From NCBI GenBank assembly GCA_031430315.1, contig JANPBI010000444.1, forward strand, positions 1-14,903: 14,903 nucleotides of DNA, given 5' to 3'. The stretch comes from JAJNPS01 sp031430315. GTDB lineage: Bacteria > Pseudomonadota > Alphaproteobacteria > Rhodobacterales > Rhodobacteraceae. Both the position numbers and the translations under genes were made by a program. Positions 13,821-14,903 of this stretch are shown piece by piece (within the stretch, counting starts at the first letter, position 1; each line of letters opens with the position of its first letter). The notes under the pieces are model-generated. The model had not been told where the DNA came from. It did not search any database and saw nothing but the letters and a program-made list of their open reading frames with translations.

Positions 13821-14278
13821 TCGTCTCCGAAAACACCCCCGACCGATTGGTCTTGCGTTATTGGCCGGTGGTCGAAACCTTTGTCGCCGGCGGGGCGGGG
13901 GCGATGTTCTTCTGGACCATCGCAACAGCCGATGCGACCTCCATCTGGCGACTGCTGTCGCTCGTGGTTCTCGCCCTCCTAGCCCTCTTTTTTGGTCTTT
14001 TTGCAACCACTGCAACATGCGTCTTTGACCGCGCGGCTGGGCGGGTCACCCTCATCACGGGGACGATGGTCTCCCGCAGCACAGCCGAAGTCGCCTTGAA
14101 TGACATCACCGGCGCTAGTGTCGAGGAAAACCCCGACCATGACGGCAACACTACGCGCCCGGTCCTGATCCTGACCGACCGCATCGTTCCCCTGCGCCCG
14201 AACTTCATCAGCAGCACTGCGGCGGCCCGGACGGTGGCCGTGGTTGACGCATGGCTCGCATCCACCCCCACCGCTTGA
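13817..14278 (+). CDS. Unrecognised two-TM membrane protein, paralogue B
   Basis: This 153-residue protein is a tandem paralogue of its upstream neighbour. Both share an N-terminus of I-V-x-[DE]-x-T-P, TM helices at about 20-37 and 44-64, the F70-D-R-A-A-G motif directly after the second helix, a segment with R-P-x-L-x-L-T near 114-120 and a C-terminal helix containing V-V-D-A. Function is unknown. I chose the ATG at 13817, which overlaps the upstream stop as ATGA and makes the N-terminus match paralogue A; an upstream in-frame start at 13805 is less likely. The overlap suggests coupled translation and possibly a hetero-oligomer. A weak hairpin without T-tract follows at 14283-14298. Confidence 0.8.
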   Translation: MIVSENTPDRLVLRYWPVVETFVAGGAGAMFFWTIATADATSIWRLLSLVVLALLALFFGLFATTATCVFDRAAGRVTLITGTMVSRSTAEVALNDITGASVEENPDHDGNTTRPVLILTDRIVPLRPNFISSTAAARTVAVVDAWLASTPTA

Positions 14279-14360
14279 CTTCAGGCCCCTCCCGGCCTAT
14301 CAGCCCCCCAATTCCCCGGAGGCACCAGCTTCCGGTCCCTTGGCCATATGCCGGGATCGC

Positions 14361-14438
14361 CACCTGTCAGCGCGTTGCGCCCACAGGTGTCGCCTTGCAT
14401 TTGGTTTGGGCCTTTCACCGCCGGACCCCATATCCGGC
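14361..14438 (+). other. Two inverted repeats in the ffh upstream region
   Basis: The 185-bp gap before ffh holds CACCTGT (14361-14367) pairing with ACAGGTG (14383-14389), with inner GCGC/GCGC arms (14370-14373 and 14377-14380). It also holds GCCGGA (14420-14425) pairing with TCCGGC (14433-14438). The second lies about 25 bases before the ffh start. Neither has a T-tract. They could be leader structures, a transcript end for the upstream pair, or chance in GC-rich DNA. No convincing -35/-10 pair was found. Confidence 0.3.
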
Positions 14439-14463
14439 CGACCGCGAGCTGTAGGAGCCGACC

Positions 14464-14903
14464 ATGTTCGAAAGCCTGTCAGAACGCCTAGGCGGGGTCT
14501 TTGACCGCCTGACCAAACAGGGCGCACTGTCCGAGGCCGACGTCGACACCGCCCTGCGCGAGGTCCGCGTGGCGTTGCTAGAGGCTGACGTCTCGCTGGA
14601 AGTCGCCCGCAACTTCGTCAAGGCCATCAAGGCCCGCGCCATCGGCCAGGCGGTCACCAAATCCGTCACCCCCGGCCAACAGGTCGTCAAGATCGTCCAT
14701 GACGAGCTGATCAAGGTCCTCGCAGGCGACGGCGAACCCGATGCGCTGAAGATCGATAACCCGCCCGCGACGATCCTGATGGTCGGCCTGCAGGGCTCGG
14801 GCAAAACCACCACGACCGCCAAACTCGCCAAGCGGCTCAAGGAAAAGAACGGCAAGCGCGTTCTCCTCGCCTCGCTCGACACCAACCGCCCCGCCGCCAT
14901 GGA
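14464..14903 (+). CDS. ffh: Signal recognition particle protein Ffh, 3'-truncated by the window edge
   Basis: The frame from the ATG at 14464 stays open to the window end (146 codons visible of roughly 500). It encodes the N domain, a four-helix bundle with the A-L-L-E-A-D-V-S motif at 37-44, and the start of the GTPase G domain, with the P-loop G108-L-Q-G-S-G-K-T115 and the following D139-T-N-R-P-A-A element. Ffh binds 4.5S RNA and signal sequences of nascent membrane proteins and delivers ribosomes to FtsY at the inner membrane. AGGAG lies seven bases before the start. The M domain that binds the RNA and signal peptide is outside the window. This housekeeping gene marks the likely edge of the accessory sugar locus. 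Confidence 0.97.
   Translation, partial: MFESLSERLGGVFDRLTKQGALSEADVDTALREVRVALLEADVSLEVARNFVKAIKARAIGQAVTKSVTPGQQVVKIVHDELIKVLAGDGEPDALKIDNPPATILMVGLQGSGKTTTTAKLAKRLKEKNGKRVLLASLDTNRPAAM

Noticed and set aside
14279..14463. Small RNA (4.5S/SRP RNA) or riboswitch upstream of ffh
   Set aside because: No conserved SRP RNA core or known riboswitch motif could be seen; only short inverted repeats.

Overview
The window looks like chromosomal DNA of a GC-rich alphaproteobacterium, most likely Rhodobacterales. The reasons are strongly G/C-biased third codon positions, Rhodobacterales-style protein sequences (for example the Ffh G-domain and the HAD-IIA subtype), tightly packed operons and GTG starts. 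No mobile element, tRNA, rRNA or CRISPR array was seen.

Layout. (1) 1-974, +: the 3' part of a MORN-repeat protein gene with a 69-bp tandem period, closed by a symmetric terminator at 1034-1057. (2) 1102-6601, -: a six-gene, nearly gap-free operon. In transcription order it encodes a MalK/UgpC-type ABC ATPase, a glycerol-1-phosphate dehydrogenase-family enzyme, a HxlB-like SIS isomerase, an SDR dehydrogenase, a HAD-IIA hydrolase and a ketose 3-epimerase-type TIM barrel. (3) 6602-6741: a divergent promoter region with a 9-bp inverted repeat that places a TTGACT box on each strand. (4) 6742-12303, +: solute-binding protein, two permeases, a SorC-type regulator and an FGGY (xylulokinase-like) kinase. 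(5) 12304-13185, -: a LysR-type regulator whose stop codon abuts that of the kinase. (6) 13338-14278, +: two overlapping tandem paralogues of an unrecognised two-TM membrane protein. (7) 14464 to the window end, +: the 5' part of ffh (signal recognition particle GTPase), which runs off the edge.

Regions 2-4 form one carbohydrate or polyol uptake and catabolism locus. The ABC importer (SBP, two permeases, and the ATPase from the opposite operon) would bring in the substrate. The SDR would oxidise it, the 3-epimerase would adjust the ketose, the FGGY kinase would phosphorylate it, and the SIS isomerase would move the carbonyl between C2 and C3. The glycerol-1-phosphate dehydrogenase-like and HAD-IIA enzymes would handle a phosphorylated polyol or a side product. 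SorC is the obvious local regulator. The substrate cannot be read from the sequence. The enzyme combination matches no complete pathway I can name with confidence, and is the best candidate here for an undescribed system.
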